A DNA stretch of 44,089 bases from an uncultured Clostridia bacterium (GCA_947624865.1 CANQMH010000007.1:1-44089); one strand, 5' to 3'; counted from the stretch's first letter, positions 1-5,721 are shown. Made by a program: numbers and translations. Notes: generated by a model not told the origin, from the sequence alone.

Positions 1-19
1 TTAGCTCTACTTTCTCCAA
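1..19 (-). CDS. Start of an unidentified gene leaving the left edge
   Basis: Only about six codons (M-E-K-V-E-L) are inside the window. A GAGGTG ribosome site lies six bases before a TTG codon at 19-17, and the frame stays open to the edge. A GTG at 28-26 is in the same frame, but it sits inside the ribosome site. Nothing can be said about function. It is reported because the short transcript at 73-130 starts head-to-head with it. Confidence 0.3.
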
Positions 20-37
20 TTCTTTCACCTCTTTCCC

Positions 38-66
38 TTGACAATCTCTTAAAAATCGTCTAAAAT
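38..66 (+). promoter_or_regulatory. Promoter of a short transcript
   Basis: TTGACA (38-43), 17-bp spacer, TAAAAT (61-66). The expected start is near 73. The -35 box lies about 10-20 bp from the start codon of the leftward gene at the edge. Confidence 0.6.
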
Positions 67-72
67 TTAATT

Positions 73-130
73 AAAGTTATTTTTTGTTTGGCGTGTAGGA
101 ATTGCCGTTCCTATGCGCCTTATTTTTTAT
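73..130 (+). ncRNA. Short untranslated transcript ending in a terminator hairpin
   Basis: Between the promoter at 38-66 and a T-rich run at 120-129 there is room for a transcript of about 57 nt. A 12-bp stem (90-101 with 108-119, two G-U pairs, six-base loop TTGCCG) is followed by TTATTTTTTAT, a typical intrinsic terminator. No start codon with a ribosome site is seen. The unit converges on the small gene at 120-248. It has the same layout as the minus-strand units further right, but no clear sequence similarity to them. It could alternatively be only the terminator of a leader. Confidence 0.4.
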
Positions 131-248
131 CTTCAAAATCAACACAGTGTTGTTCTTGTATCATAATTGCGCCTTTTGAGCAACCACATTCTGAATTTTC
201 ATCATAGAAAATGCAATTATCTGTATCACAAATAAAGTTTTCTCGCAT
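120..248 (-). CDS. Small Cys-rich protein, DUF1540-like
   Basis: This 42-residue protein starts at ATG 248 behind a GGAGG site. It has five Cys (residues 7, 12, 21, 23 and 34) in a pattern close to the DUF1540 family: C-D-x-x-x-C-x-Y near the start, C-x-C in the middle, and C-V-D-F at the end. Such proteins are thought to bind metal, but their role is unknown. It is the last gene of a leftward group that begins with the small ORF at 1229-1333. Family assignment rests on the Cys spacing only. Confidence 0.6.
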   Translation of the reverse strand: MRENFICDTDNCIFYDENSECGCSKGAIMIQEQHCVDFEDKK

Positions 249-253
249 TATTT

Positions 254-541
254 TTAACCTCCATCTTTAAAAATCTTAATTTGTATGAGCGTAATTGCAA
301 GTACGCCCAGAATAGCAATAAATATCATTGCGGCTACAAAGTTTATTGCTCCGTCTCCAAACGCCTGAGCAACTGCATATTCGCTAATTACCACTATTAC
401 CAAAAATATTTCGATAAGGTGTCTTAAAATTGCTTTGCCGCCGCTTTTTAACAGACTAAGCAATTTTATTACTGCTCCGGCTATGTACAGATAAAATGAT
501 GTTTCGGATAATCTATTTTCAGCCTGCCTAACATATTTCAT
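254..541 (-). CDS. Small membrane protein of unknown function
   Basis: The 95-residue protein has a strong AAGGAGG ribosome site. Its first 40 residues are polar to amphipathic; two hydrophobic stretches follow, about residues 41-58 and 68-90, and the tail ends in K-I-F-K-D-G-G. I do not recognise a family. It lies five bases upstream of the DUF1540-like gene, 21 bases downstream of the two-domain regulator, and in the same direction, so it is probably part of one transcript. Holin-like or element-maintenance roles are possible but unsupported. Confidence 0.6.
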   Translation of the reverse strand: MKYVRQAENRLSETSFYLYIAGAVIKLLSLLKSGGKAILRHLIEIFLVIVVISEYAVAQAFGDGAINFVAAMIFIAILGVLAITLIQIKIFKDGG

Positions 542-562
542 TGCTTTCCCTCCTTTTTCGTA

Positions 563-934
563 TTATAGTTTTATACCTGTGTATTCTGTAAATTTTTTAG
601 GACTTATGTAGTAGGTGTATCTTTCTTTTCCAACTTTCACAGCAGCACCAAAAGGCAATTCTTTCTGCTGCAATGCAACACGTATAAATTGTGGACTTAC
701 ACCCATTAAGTCCGCCGCCTGCTGAACTGTTATTTTTTTGCTACCACCCTCAATTAGCCATTCAGGGGTTACATTCAGAGCCTTTGCAATAATGTTCAGG
801 GCTTTTTTTCGTGGAATGTTTTTGCCCGAAAGATACTGACTAATACCCGATCTTGATATGCCAGTTAGCTTAACAAGTTCAGATTGACTTATGCCTTTTT
901 CAGTCATAGCCTGCTTAAGCCTCTGAACAAACAT
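563..934 (-). CDS. Two-domain DNA-binding protein: XRE helix-turn-helix plus excisionase-like domain
   Basis: The 123-residue protein has an N-terminal XRE/Cro helix-turn-helix (about 1-62, with G-I-S-Q-S-E-L and the G-I-S-R-S-G-I-S-Q-Y recognition helix). A second DNA-binding segment follows at about 66-118 (I-T-V-Q-Q-A-A-D-L-M-G-V-S), typical of excisionase/MerR-like winged helices. The fusion suggests a regulator that also acts at element ends or in excision control; that part is inference. It starts at ATG 934 behind AAGGAGG. Its neighbours are an XRE gene upstream and a membrane protein downstream, all leftward. Confidence 0.75.
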   Translation of the reverse strand: MFVQRLKQAMTEKGISQSELVKLTGISRSGISQYLSGKNIPRKKALNIIAKALNVTPEWLIEGGSKKITVQQAADLMGVSPQFIRVALQQKELPFGAAVKVGKERYTYYISPKKFTEYTGIKL

Positions 935-970
935 TTTTAGCCGACCTCCTTTTTCTCACCTTACAATTGA

Positions 971-1213
971 CTACTCCAACGGTTTTGATAAAAGATAGTT
1001 ATAATCTATCTTTAGACCCTTACTAACATATAAATTAATAATATCTGTCAATTTTGAAATTGGCGGTTCGTATTTACCTATTTCCCAACATAGGTATGTT
1101 GTTCTATTTACGCCTATTTTTTCAGCAATATAATCTTGTGTAAGTCCTAATGATTGTCTTAAAACATACAAATTCTTTGCTAAAAATGGATGTTTTTTTC
1201 GTATCATCTTCAA
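971..1213 (-). CDS. XRE family regulator
   Basis: The 80-residue protein is essentially a single Cro/CI-type helix-turn-helix (about residues 10-68: L-R-Q-S-L-G-L-T-Q-D-Y-I-A, then G-V-N-R-T-T-Y). The best start is TTG at 1213, eight bases after AAGGTG; the ATG two codons later is too far from the site. It lies between the small membrane peptide gene at 1229-1333 and the two-domain regulator. It is probably a regulator of element genes; its target is unknown. Confidence 0.75.
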   Translation of the reverse strand: MKMIRKKHPFLAKNLYVLRQSLGLTQDYIAEKIGVNRTTYLCWEIGKYEPPISKLTDIINLYVSKGLKIDYNYLLSKPLE

Positions 1214-1228
1214 TTATTTCTCACCTTC

Positions 1229-1333
1229 TCACTTTTTCTTTTTCAGTGATAATGCAATACAGTAAATAATAAATGCTGCTAATTCGGCTATGATTGTTGC
1301 TACTACACCGCACCAAAATTCAGGTATGTACAT
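1229..1333 (-). CDS. 34-residue single-pass membrane peptide
   Basis: Starts at ATG 1333, 12 bases after GAGGAG. The peptide begins M-Y-I-P-E-F-W-C-G and has one hydrophobic helix (about residues 9-29, V-V-A-T-I-I-A-E-L-A-A-F-I-I-Y). It ends in a Lys-rich tail, which suggests an N-out single-pass topology. Small proteins of this look are common in immunity regions of Firmicute elements, and their role is unknown. Its stop lies 15 bases before the XRE start, so the two are probably cotranscribed. Confidence 0.5.
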   Translation of the reverse strand: MYIPEFWCGVVATIIAELAAFIIYCIALSLKKKK

Positions 1334-1377
1334 TTCTTATTCATTCTCCTCTCGATACGCTGTTTAGGCATATTGTG

Positions 1378-1409
1378 TTGAATTTTATTCTTTTTAGTGA
1401 TATAATCAC
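1378..1409 (+). promoter_or_regulatory. Promoter with a small palindrome over the -10 box
   Basis: TTGAAT (1378-1383), 17-bp spacer, TATAAT (1401-1406), ahead of the gene at 1429. The palindrome GTGAT-ATA-ATCAC (1397-1409) covers the -10 box and could be an operator for one of the XRE proteins nearby. Confidence 0.6.
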
Positions 1410-1428
1410 ACAAAAGGAGGTGGATAAA

Positions 1429-1668
1429 ATGGAAAATGTTTATGCTTGTTTACTTGGAAATTGGGTATGTTTGAATGATGACCCTGAATGTGTTATTGGT
1501 GATCACCGTGTAAATCCAAACCAATGGTACGAAGAAAATGCTGAAATCTATGCGCCTTTAAAACGAGAACAGGAGCATACATATTATCAGTTAGACTATG
1601 TCCATATTTTCTATCGAAACAAGGACTATCGTATTAACCCCATTTTTATTCAAATAGTCTCAGAATAA
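1429..1668 (+). CDS. Hypothetical protein, 79 residues
   Basis: Starts at ATG 1429, seven bases after AAAGGAGGTG. A longer frame reaching back to 1294 would run through the promoter, so it is rejected as the coding start. The protein is acidic to neutral, rich in Tyr, Asn and Asp, with no membrane segment or signal peptide. I do not recognise it. The last nine bases overlap the convergent gene at 1660-1839. The strong promoter and ribosome site support expression. Confidence 0.6.
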   Translation: MENVYACLLGNWVCLNDDPECVIGDHRVNPNQWYEENAEIYAPLKREQEHTYYQLDYVHIFYRNKDYRINPIFIQIVSE

Positions 1669-1839
1669 CCGTTTAAAATCTGATACTATAATGTCAGGGT
1701 CGGCAATTTCAATCTTATTAGATTGTTTGCCGGCTTCTGCTTTAAATCTTTGCTCAATAGTATGAGACAGTTTTTTCCATTCCAAATAAGTAATTCCATT
1801 CATGGATTCAAGGATTGCTCTCATTTTTTGTTCGTTCAA
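1660..1839 (-). CDS. Hypothetical protein, 59 residues
   Basis: Starts at TTG 1839 with AGGCAGGTG upstream. The protein begins M-N-E-Q-K-M-R-A-I-L-E-S-M and continues N-G-I-T-Y-L-E-W, then a charged helix, and ends I-V-S-D-F-K-R-L-F. Small proteins of this type occur in Firmicute mobile elements, without a known role. It overlaps the end of the rightward gene by nine bases. Confidence 0.5.
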   Translation of the reverse strand: MNEQKMRAILESMNGITYLEWKKLSHTIEQRFKAEAGKQSNKIEIADPDIIVSDFKRLF

Positions 1840-2026
1840 TTATTTCACCTGCCTTTCTTAATTAATCACTGCTGTTTTTTTGTAATAATTTTGTTTTTGC
1901 TTAAAGAGAAAAGAACATTATCTTTTGTTTTGTAAGTAATATCATCTTCTAATACAAAAAATCGTCATTTATATATTGAAAAACGTAAATTTATGTAGTA
2001 TTATGTTATTAGAAGTAGGTGATGTT

Positions 2027-2504
2027 TTGGAACATGCAGTAAATTGGATCATATCTTATTCACTTCCTATACTAATAATTTCTTCTGTTATTCTTGCAAT
2101 TACTTGTATTTGTATATTTGTGTTTAAAAAAAAAGAATATAGTTTCTGGTGCTATTAGTCTTATATCGCTTATGGTTGCAATAATTTCTTTATCATTTAA
2201 CATTTATGGTCATTATATTGCTAACTCATATTTTCTTTATGACAAAGCTAGTAAAGAATACATTTCTAATGTATATTTTGAAAATGAAATGACGTATGAT
2301 GATATTCAACTGGCAATTAATGAGTTTTACGCAGTTTATGGAAATATTTTTGAAACACCGGGACTACAAGATTACTTTTTATCAAAAGATTGGTACATGC
2401 CAAAGAACAAAATTAACAACTTATACAATTGTTTAGAGAATGATTACGAAAAATATAATTTTAAAAAATTACTTGAATACAGAGAAATAAAAAGAACTGG
2501 TTAG
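2027..2504 (+). pseudogene. Two-helix membrane protein interrupted by a frameshift in a run of nine A
   Basis: A TTG start at 2027, five bases after AGGTG, opens a frame with a first membrane helix (W-I-I-S-Y-S-L-P-I-L). The frame stops at 2156-2158. The +1 frame continues from the A9 run at 2126-2134 with a second helix (I-V-S-G-A-I-S-L-I-S-L) and a polar domain to 2504. With eight A the two would form one protein of about 158 residues. Either the gene is broken, or slippage on the A run restores the frame, or it is a sequencing error. The second half has no ribosome site of its own. Family unknown. Confidence 0.6.
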
Positions 2505-2527
2505 TGAATATTAATTCAAGATTTTGA

Positions 2528-2561
2528 CGACTGCACGCTTTGTACAGTCGGCAATTTTTTT
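2528..2561 (+). terminator. Intrinsic terminator
   Basis: Stem CGACTG (2528-2533) with CAGTCG (2545-2550), followed by GGCAATTTTTTT. It follows the frameshifted membrane protein gene. Confidence 0.75.
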
Positions 2562-2567
2562 AATTGC

Positions 2568-2612
2568 TTAATAAATTGGTATAGCTGTTATTATGATTGC
2601 GTATATAGTCAT
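2568..2612 (-). CDS. 14-residue hydrophobic peptide
   Basis: ATG at 2612 sits six bases after a near-perfect GGGAGGTG site and opens M-T-I-Y-A-I-I-I-T-A-I-P-I-Y before TAA. It follows the leftward XRE gene by about 50 bases. The strong ribosome site argues for translation; the length is below that of known type I toxins. It might be a leader peptide, a truncated holin-like toxin, or chance. Confidence 0.3.
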   Translation of the reverse strand: MTIYAIIITAIPIY

Positions 2613-2661
2613 TGATATCACCTCCCTCTTTGAATTATTTTTGCTTTGTAGCATACTCGGT

Positions 2662-2862
2662 TTAGGCAGTCTTTTTATCATCTAAACCAAGTAAGTAATC
2701 AACGCTACAACCAAATATTTTTGACATATTAATTAAAATTGTTGAAGGTATTGCTTTACCGCGTGTGTAACTTAGATATGTTTTTGAAGATATACCAAGT
2801 TTTTTTGCCATTCCTTCTTTTGTTAATTGAAGTCTGCCTCTTTCAGCTTCGATATTATTCAT
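2662..2862 (-). CDS. Cro-like XRE regulator of the divergent switch
   Basis: 66 residues from ATG 2862 (M-N-N-I-E-A-E-R-G-R); the GTG at 2871 lies inside the AGAGGTG ribosome site. It is one helix-turn-helix domain (Q-L-T-K-E-G-M-A-K-K-L-G-I-S, with the recognition helix after S-S-K-T), ending V-D-Y-L-L-G-L-D. It is read head-to-head with the longer repressor at 3038 across a region with three matching operators. This is the classical arrangement of a Cro/CI-type lysogeny or transfer switch; which protein binds which operator is not known. Confidence 0.8.
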   Translation of the reverse strand: MNNIEAERGRLQLTKEGMAKKLGISSKTYLSYTRGKAIPSTILINMSKIFGCSVDYLLGLDDKKTA

Positions 2863-2887
2863 TATTTTCACCTCTAATTATATAATT

Positions 2888-2978
2888 ATTCGAGAAAATC
2901 GAATTTACAATATTATATTATACGAGTTTTTCGAATTTGTCAAGTGCTTTTTAGAAAAATAATTCGAGAAATTAGAAT
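2888..2978. promoter_or_regulatory. Three 17-bp operators of the divergent repressor switch
   Basis: The consensus is ATTCGA-N5-TCGAAT. Site 1 at 2888-2904 is a perfect inverted repeat. Site 2 (2920-2936) and site 3 (2962-2978) each have one half-site mismatch. The centres are 32 and 42 bp apart, close to whole helical turns. Site 2 fills the spacer of the leftward promoter, and site 3 ends eight bases before the rightward -35 box. Confidence 0.75.
2915..2943 (-). promoter_or_regulatory. Leftward promoter of the Cro-like gene
   Basis: TTGACA (2943-2938), then TATAAT (2922-2917, spacer 15) or TAATAT (2920-2915, spacer 17). Operator site 2 overlaps the spacer. Confidence 0.55.
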
Positions 2979-2985
2979 TTTTTTC

Positions 2986-3014
2986 TTGACTTTAGGTAAT
3001 AAAAGTATTATCAT
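2986..3014 (+). promoter_or_regulatory. Rightward promoter of the repressor gene
   Basis: TTGACT (2986-2991), 17-bp spacer, TATCAT (3009-3014). AAAGGATGG precedes the ATG at 3038. Confidence 0.65.
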
Positions 3015-3037
3015 GAAATCAAAAGGATGGTAAGACT

Positions 3038-3496
3038 ATGATTTTCAAAATAAAAGAGGCAAGAGAAAGGGTTGGTTTAACACAAAAAGAACTTGCTGAA
3101 TCTTTAGGTATAAAACCAACTACATTTAACGGTTATGAAAAAGGCACTCACGACCCTAAATCAGAGGTTTTAAAACAAATTGCATTAAAATGTAAAACAA
3201 GCGTTGATTTTCTACTTGGCTTATCCGAGCAGCCTCGTAAAATAGAATTGCAACCTAAACTCGATTCTCATAAACAACAATTGAGTAATATTTACGATTC
3301 TCTAAATGATAAGGGCAAAAAAAAATTACTTGAATATGCCGATGATTTAATTAATAGCGGCAATTATTTTAACACAGTCACAGTAGTTGAAGCAGCGCGT
3401 AGTCAAAATAATGATGAACCTGTAAAAGTAAAGCAAATTTCACAAGAGGATTTAGATATTTTCGACATTGTGCCGCAAAGTGATGAAAAATTATAA
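3038..3496 (+). CDS. CI-like XRE repressor, 152 residues
   Basis: N-terminal helix-turn-helix (about 1-66: G-L-T-Q-K-E-L-A-E-S-L-G-I with recognition helix T-T-F-N-G-Y-E-K), then a linker and a helical, acidic C-terminal half. There is no S24/LexA-type peptidase domain, so relief of repression probably does not use RecA self-cleavage. Repressors of this kind followed by an ImmA peptidase are known from ICEBs1 (ImmR/ImmA), where the peptidase cuts the repressor. The gene pair and spacing here fit that model; the cleavage itself is inference. Confidence 0.8.
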   Translation: MIFKIKEARERVGLTQKELAESLGIKPTTFNGYEKGTHDPKSEVLKQIALKCKTSVDFLLGLSEQPRKIELQPKLDSHKQQLSNIYDSLNDKGKKKLLEYADDLINSGNYFNTVTVVEAARSQNNDEPVKVKQISQEDLDIFDIVPQSDEKL

Positions 3497-3506
3497 ATAA
3501 AAAAAT

Positions 3507-3534
3507 ACCTCATAGGAAAAATACCTATGAGGTG
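3507..3534 (+). promoter_or_regulatory. Hairpin that hides the ribosome site of the peptidase gene
   Basis: CCTCATAGG (3508-3516) pairs with CCTATGAGG (3524-3532) around a seven-base loop; one more A-T pair and a G-T pair extend it. The 3' arm contains the GAGG of the ribosome site for TTG 3542. No T run follows, so this is not a terminator. It should hold translation of the peptidase low. Confidence 0.6.
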
Positions 3535-3541
3535 ATAAAAT

Positions 3542-4114
3542 TTGGACTATGGCAAATATAAGAATGCACGTAACGCTTCATGGCAATGTATATTGGATTA
3601 TAAGATAAACAAATTACCTGTAATGGTTACAGATATTATCGCTAAATCAAATAATATCCGAATATATAAAAATAGTGATGTAAACAAATTACAAGTGGGT
3701 GAAAGCGGTAAAACCATATTCCAAAATAAGACATTCTATATTATATATAACGACACTGAAAACTCTCGCCGTTGTCGATTTACAATCGCCCACGAACTCG
3801 GTCACATTTTTCTCGGACATTTATTAATCAATACACCTGAATACAAAACATTTGCTATTAGAGAGGATAACGAGAGTGAAGCTAATGTATTTGCAAGAGA
3901 TTTGTTAGCTCCTGCGTGCGTACTGCACGAGTTAAAAGCGTTTACCGCTCGTGATATTGCAAATCTATGCAACATATCGCTTGAAGCAGCAAGATACAGA
4001 GAACAACGTATGCGCGACCTTGAAACTCGTAATGCGTGGTATCTTAATCCGTTAGAAACCGAAGTGCGCAAACAATTTGATAATTATATAAATAGTAAAA
4101 GCGCGGATAAATAA
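3542..4114 (+). CDS. ImmA/IrrE-type metallopeptidase
   Basis: 190 residues. The zinc motif H84-E-L-G-H88 sits in I-A-H-E-L-G-H-I-F-L-G-H, and E-x-x-A-N-x-F-A (third ligand probably E113) follows, as in COG2856/ImmA. This family cleaves a partner XRE repressor to derepress element genes. Start is TTG 3542, seven bases after GAGGTG, which is part of a hairpin. The gene follows the repressor by 45 bases, so they form one transcript. The last codons overlap a 79-bp repeat shared with 5408-5486. Confidence 0.85.
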   Translation: MDYGKYKNARNASWQCILDYKINKLPVMVTDIIAKSNNIRIYKNSDVNKLQVGESGKTIFQNKTFYIIYNDTENSRRCRFTIAHELGHIFLGHLLINTPEYKTFAIREDNESEANVFARDLLAPACVLHELKAFTARDIANLCNISLEAARYREQRMRDLETRNAWYLNPLETEVRKQFDNYINSKSADK

Positions 4115-4184
4115 AATCCGCTGTACATAAAAATACCGCCCTGCGCTGGGAACACAAGGCGGCTTAATTAGGATATAAGAGAAG
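4106..4184. repeat. 79-bp direct repeat, copy 1
   Basis: Identical to 5408-5486 except one base (G at 4123, A at 5425); the copies are 1302 bp apart. It includes the end of the peptidase gene and most of the short RNA at 4125-4200. Recombination between the copies would delete the nuclease gene at 4277. Confidence 0.9.
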
Positions 4185-4200
4185 CATTTACACTCCTCTA
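4125..4200 (-). ncRNA. Short structured RNA, family copy 1
   Basis: The transcript predicted from the promoter at 4207-4235 begins near 4200 with TAGAGGAGTG. A first hairpin pairs GAGGAG with CTTCTC (one G-U). The terminator stem CCGCCTTGTG/CGCAGGGCGG (4162-4153 with 4145-4136, two G-U) follows, then TATTTTTATG. It contains a seven-codon ORF (ATG at 4187, M-L-L-L-Y-P-N), but the start codon is not kept in the other copies, so a non-coding RNA is preferred. It is transcribed away from the nuclease gene at 4277, whose leader would be antisense to it if transcribed from upstream. Confidence 0.55.
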
Positions 4201-4206
4201 AAAAAT

Positions 4207-4244
4207 ATTTTACATTATATAATAATAAATGTCAATATATGACA
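4207..4244 (-). promoter_or_regulatory. Promoter of short RNA copy 1, with palindrome over -35
   Basis: TTGACA (4235-4230), 17-bp spacer, TAAAAT (4212-4207). The palindrome TGTCA-ATATA-TGACA (4230-4244) overlaps the -35 box and is repeated exactly at copy 2, so this promoter may be controlled by a repressor. Confidence 0.65.
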
Positions 4245-4276
4245 ATTATTATTTATAATGCAGAGGAGAAATTAAT

Positions 4277-5365
4277 ATGGATTTTATTGACAAAATCAAA
4301 CAATTTTCTAAGAAAGCTGAAAGTATCAAAGACAGTCTGCTTACAGAAGAAGCAACAAAAATGTCCCTTATAGTTCCTTTTTTCGCTATGTTAGGATATG
4401 ACGTTTTCAATCCAGAGGAGTTTGTTCCCGAATACACGGCAGATGTTGGAATTAAAAAGGGAGAGAAAGTCGATTATGCCATCGTGCAGAACAACCAACC
4501 TATAATTTTAATTGAAGCAAAATGGTGCGGTGAAAATTTAGATAGGCACGGTTCGCAACTATTTAGATATTTTGGTACTACTACCGCTAAGTTCGCAGTA
4601 TTAACAAACGGACTTGTCTATAGGTTCTTTACAGACCTTGATAATCCGAATATGATGGACGAAAAACCATTTTTAGAAATTGATATTTTAAATCCTAAAG
4701 AAGCTAAAATTGCCGAATTAAAAAAATTTCATAAAACAAATTTTAATATTGACGAAATTTTTAACACGGCTTCTGAGTTAAAATATTCAAATGAATTTAA
4801 AAACACAATTTCGTCTGAACTGCAAAATCCAACTGACGAATTTACGAAATTTTTTTTAGGAAGAACATACTCAGGCAGGCTAACGCAAAGTGTTATCGAA
4901 AAATTCAAGCCGATACTTAAAAAAGCTCTAAATAATTATATAAACGAGCTTATGAATGATAAAATCAAAGCCGCTCTAAAAACTGATGAAGAATCTGAAC
5001 AAACCAAAGAAGTTAGTGCTGTACAGGCAGAACCCACCCAAATTGAAGAAGACCAAAGAATAGAACCAAAAATTATGACTACAAATGAAGAGTTGGAAGC
5101 CTATTTTATAATAAAAAATCTTCTTAAAGACATTGTACCAATGTCAGATATTACATATCGTGATACAGTAACTTACATTAATATTTTGTATAAAGATAAT
5201 GGACGCAAGTGGATATGCCGTCTTGTTTTGAAAGATAACAAAAAAGTGCTTATATTACCAAATGCAGATAAAAGTCAAGAGAAATTCACCTTAAATAATA
5301 TTTACGATTTAGAAAATTACAAGGATAAATTCGCAGAAATATTAAATAGATACATAAATAATTAA
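4277..5365 (+). CDS. Predicted PD-(D/E)XK nuclease, type I restriction N-domain type
   Basis: The 362-residue protein has an N-terminal nuclease-like domain (about 1-150). The core D66 ... E80-A-K82 sits in V-D-Y-A-I-V ... I-L-I-E-A-K-W, the catalytic pattern of PD-(D/E)XK enzymes and of HsdR N-terminal domains. A charged linker (about 235-265) precedes a C-terminal domain (about 270-362) that I do not recognise. There is no helicase and no methylase or specificity gene nearby, so it is not a full restriction system; a stand-alone defence or element-protection nuclease is inferred. AGAGGAG precedes ATG 4277. It lies between two near-identical repeats. Confidence 0.7.
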   Translation: MDFIDKIKQFSKKAESIKDSLLTEEATKMSLIVPFFAMLGYDVFNPEEFVPEYTADVGIKKGEKVDYAIVQNNQPIILIEAKWCGENLDRHGSQLFRYFGTTTAKFAVLTNGLVYRFFTDLDNPNMMDEKPFLEIDILNPKEAKIAELKKFHKTNFNIDEIFNTASELKYSNEFKNTISSELQNPTDEFTKFFLGRTYSGRLTQSVIEKFKPILKKALNNYINELMNDKIKAALKTDEESEQTKEVSAVQAEPTQIEEDQRIEPKIMTTNEELEAYFIIKNLLKDIVPMSDITYRDTVTYINILYKDNGRKWICRLVLKDNKKVLILPNADKSQEKFTLNNIYDLENYKDKFAEILNRYINN

Positions 5366-5407
5366 AACAACCGAATCATTTTATACCCTTTATAAAACAA
5401 TAAAGCA

Positions 5408-5486
5408 GATAAATAAAATCCGCTATACATAAAAATACCGCCCTGCGCTGGGAACACAAGGCGGCTTAATTAGGATATAAGAGAAG
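5408..5486. repeat. 79-bp direct repeat, copy 2
   Basis: Partner of 4106-4184 with 78 of 79 bases identical. Similarity fades in the promoter part, but the palindrome TGTCAATATATGACA is kept (5532-5546). Confidence 0.9.
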
Positions 5487-5501
5487 TTTTTTCACTTCTC
5501 A
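5428..5501 (-). ncRNA. Short structured RNA, family copy 2
   Basis: Same unit as copy 1: 5' end TTGAGAAGTG, a perfect first stem GAGAAG/CTTCTC around GTGAAAAAA's A-rich loop, the same terminator stem as copy 1, and TATTTTTATG. Copy 1 has GAGGAG where this copy has GAGAAG; both still pair with CTTCTC, which supports an RNA stem. No start codon stands at a useful distance from the GAGAAG. Head-to-head with it is only a 13-codon ORF (5580-5621). Confidence 0.55.
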
Positions 5502-5507
5502 ATTAAT

Positions 5508-5546
5508 ATTGTACAATATTTCCGCATTAAATGTCAATATATGACA
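5508..5546 (-). promoter_or_regulatory. Promoter of short RNA copy 2, with palindrome over -35
   Basis: TTGACA (5537-5532), 18-bp spacer, TACAAT (5513-5508). The palindrome TGTCAATATATGACA (5532-5546) is the same as at copy 1. Confidence 0.6.
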
Positions 5547-5579
5547 ATAAATTTTTTAAATTTTAGTGAGGAATTTAGT

Positions 5580-5621
5580 ATGGGATTTTTTTCAACTTAT
5601 TTTAATGGAATAAATACATAA
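5580..5621 (+). pseudogene. 13-codon remnant of a gene
   Basis: GTGAGG precedes ATG 5580, which opens M-G-F-F-S-T-Y-F-N-G-I-N-T and then meets TAA. The stop lies inside the A-rich sequence TACATAAAAATACCG that begins the terminator of short RNA copy 3. The position equals that of the nuclease gene at copy 1 and the channel gene at copy 4. It looks like the 5' end of a cassette gene cut off by recombination at the shared sequence. It could also be a tiny real ORF. Confidence 0.35.
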
Positions 5622-5687
5622 AAATACCGTCCGCTACTGCGAATAACGGACGGCGTTGTAGATATGTGAGAAGAAGTCACTACTCGG
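5617..5687 (-). ncRNA. Short structured RNA, family copy 3
   Basis: The predicted RNA begins CCGAGTAGTG. The first hairpin can pair GTGA with TCAC, or GAG with CTC. The terminator stem is CCGTCCG/CGGACGG (5653-5647 with 5633-5627), followed by TATTTTTATGTA, the same tail as copies 1, 2 and 4. The stem sequences differ from copies 1 and 2, but the fold is kept. It is head-to-head with the toxin gene at 5893, which has its own promoter between them. Confidence 0.5.
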
Positions 5688-5692
5688 ATAAT

Positions 5693-5721
5693 ATTTTATT
5701 ATATATTACAATATTTGTTAA
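5693..5721 (-). promoter_or_regulatory. Promoter of short RNA copy 3
   Basis: TTAACA (5721-5716), 17-bp spacer, TAAAAT (5698-5693). The palindrome seen at copies 1 and 2 is missing here. Confidence 0.5.

Noticed and set aside
1294..1428. N-terminal extension of the gene at 1429
   Set aside because: It would run through the promoter at 1378-1406 and lacks a ribosome site; ATG 1429 has a near-perfect one.
3508..3532. Hairpin between repressor and peptidase as a terminator
   Set aside because: GTGATAAAATTTG follows instead of a T run, and the arm contains the next gene's ribosome site.
4164..4187. Seven-codon ORF M-L-L-L-Y-P-N in short RNA copy 1, as a type I toxin
   Set aside because: The start codon is missing in copies 2-4, and copies 3 and 4 give unrelated peptides. 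The stem is kept better than the reading frame.
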